Shown in pieces: positions 62,601 through 64,000 of a stretch of 64,000 nt of DNA (position 1 is its first letter; the number at the start of each line of letters is the position of its first letter). The position numbers were made by a program, and so were the translations under genes. Source of the DNA: Rhipicephalus microplus (lineage: Eukaryota > Arthropoda > Arachnida > Ixodida > Ixodidae); the NCBI RefSeq assembly GCF_043290135.1, contig NC_134701.1:67342002-67406001 (forward strand), read 5' to 3'. A model generated the notes under the pieces. It was not told where the DNA came from, did no database searches, and was given only the letters and a program-made list of their open reading frames with translations.

Positions 62601-63958
62601 TGGGCTAAAGTGAGTTTCAGAACACGATACCCACCTTAAAAGTGACACACGTGACTTGTCAGTCTTCAGCAAATCCAGCTGTTTTAAAGCAAAACCGCGG
62701 TCGGAAACTGTGGGTAAAAGTAATGATCCTTTTCATAAACTGCCTTGCGTATGTGTTAATATTTGGTTGTCTATCATTAGTAATACAATCCTGCTAAAGA
62801 TAGCGAACTGTCCCATGGTAGCGGTCGGCATCAACGGCGGGAGTAGTTCTTGACGTTCTGCGGTGACGGCGATTATCCAGGAAGAAATCACCAGGGTAAA
62901 GCTCCCCCTTGGCAACAGCTGTCCAGCCCATGTGGAGCTAATATGATAATATGGCTAATATGCGAATGACTGTGCAAGAATAGCGTTCTTGACAGCGTAA
63001 GGAGTGCCTTTCACTCGCTTGTATTTACGAACGTCAGACGCCCATGACACTGCATATCCGCTCGTGACCAGCTGATGCCTTCGCGTGCTTAATCAAAACT
63101 TCGCGTTTTCAAAAGAACGAGAACAATGATACTGACGTAATGTTCACCTAAATTTAGGCCATGGTTTTTCGCCATGGCGTTGCATTTACTATCAAACAGC
63201 TTCTGCCCGACCATGCCCTTTGGCGCTGGCACATTACCGTTAAACAGAATCGACAGAGGAGCAGAGCATATATTCTAGGTATTTTTACTTTCGCTGGTGC
63301 GTCTATGAGTACCTGAAGGCTTCTAATGGCTTCCGATTAAAGCTATATATATTGCCCCAGTTCGACATTTGCAGAAGACGCGTGCAACAATTTGCATTCG
63401 TAAAAGTTGTAATACAAGTGGCAAGAAAACCGCGCCAAGGAACGCTGTTCTGCACGAGTCACGATGCTTCATTACGGGACTGGCACAAGACTCGAGGTGT
63501 GAAAAAGAAGCCGACGATGTTCAAGATAGCAAGCAAGGGACCTTTCCGGCGGCCATTTATTTTTCAGTTTACAGGCACAGGTTCGCCCTCAATAAATAGT
63601 TTTTATAGTAGCAGTCACTATATTTATTGGTAACAATATTTTGAAACACTGTCCCAGAATAACATCAAAAACATTGGATTGTCGTGCGAAAATCCAAATG
63701 TTGGGTGCACTTGTGAAACGAAATGCGCACACAGACGGACTACTTAGCGTCGTAACACATGTGCAGAGGCCCCATCGACGTAGCTTAGGCTGTGCTGCCA
63801 CGGAAAGTACTTGGGAGGTTTTTTAGAATCGTACCAGGCGATGCGTGTTAGCTTTCTTCTTAGCTGCCACAGGCTTGCGCTCAATGAACAAGACGGAGCA
63901 GAGTATGTCTTTCATATTTTGTGGATATTGTTACTGCCTAATCATACGAGCTCATAAC
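59678..63958. other. AT-rich spacer, little recognised
   Basis: Apart from the minisatellite-like patch at 61990-62150, no domain, repeat family or splice-consistent exon was found. Several AATAAA strings occur but without coding context. Confidence 0.4.
61990..62150. repeat. Degenerate CCACC/CATCTGTC minisatellite
   Basis: Irregular repeats of CCATCTGTCCACC and CATCTGCCCACCA type over about 160 bp. Confidence 0.8.
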
Positions 63959-64000
63959 TTGCCACGGGCAGGATCCGAACCTGCGACGAACGCGTTTGAT
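63959..64000 (-). repeat. tRNA-like 3' half (SINE or tRNA), cut by the window end
   Basis: On the minus strand GCAGGTTCGGATCCTGC is a B box and T-arm, followed by CCGTGGCA as a possible acceptor strand. The 5' half lies beyond the window, so a real tRNA gene cannot be told from a tRNA-derived SINE. Confidence 0.5.

Overview
This window is animal nuclear DNA, almost certainly from a hard tick (metastriate ixodid, Rhipicephalus-like). The main evidence is four copies of the tRNA-derived tick SINE usually called Ruka. Supporting evidence is a dense load of Ty3/gypsy, RTE, I/CR1-type LINE, Penelope-like, Tc1, pogo/Tigger and THAP-type relics, long microsatellites, AT-rich spacers and spliced gene structure. 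There are no operons or bacterial signals. Most open reading frames here are chance frames or shadows of repeats.

Layout. 1-2.6 kb: 3' part of a broken Ty3/gypsy pol plus the start of its 3' LTR. 3.4-4.0 kb: a LINE endonuclease stub, (TA)n arrays and a hammerhead-like motif. 5.1-5.4 kb: a Tc1 transposase relic. 9.2-10.4 kb: an unclassified dispersed repeat and a gypsy tail. 12.27-12.42 kb and 32.46-32.56 kb: two exons that splice in phase into the C-terminus of a small cysteine-containing protein I do not recognise. The 20-kb intron between them is a stack of nested transposons.

Nesting in the intron. A Helitron/HINE-like element (13.29-25.10 kb) is split by a complete but dead gypsy element with two LTRs (13.889-23.876 kb, ATAT target duplication). 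That gypsy was itself hit by a LINE (5' LTR), a Ruka SINE (protease), a second HINE-like copy with a 420-bp GATA array (integrase), and a repeat with a 5-bp duplication that carries an RTE copy with a folded-back 5' end. Downstream in the same intron a third gypsy pol (27.4-30.3 kb) is split by a LINE with a 12-bp duplication, followed by a CR1/Jockey-like LINE tail.

After the gene: a third HINE-like copy with a full-length Ruka flanked by a perfect 15-bp duplication (35.3-36.0 kb), a palindromic foldback (37.0-37.25 kb), a second tRNA-like SINE, LINE fragments with CTGT and GGAT microsatellites (38.4-41.7 kb), a THAP-domain relic (48.9 kb), a 600-bp inverted duplication (49.9-51.6 kb), a Penelope-like RT relic (53.6-54.7 kb), and a complete pogo/Tigger element whose transposase seems to have lost its first catalytic aspartate (57.6-59.7 kb). 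The remaining 4 kb are nearly featureless and end in a tRNA-like B box.

No convincing new multi-gene system is visible. The most informative content is the datable insertion nest, the HINE-like family with about 146-bp internal repeats, the RTE fold-back, and the unrecognised spliced host gene. All calls come from reading the sequence; no database search was run.
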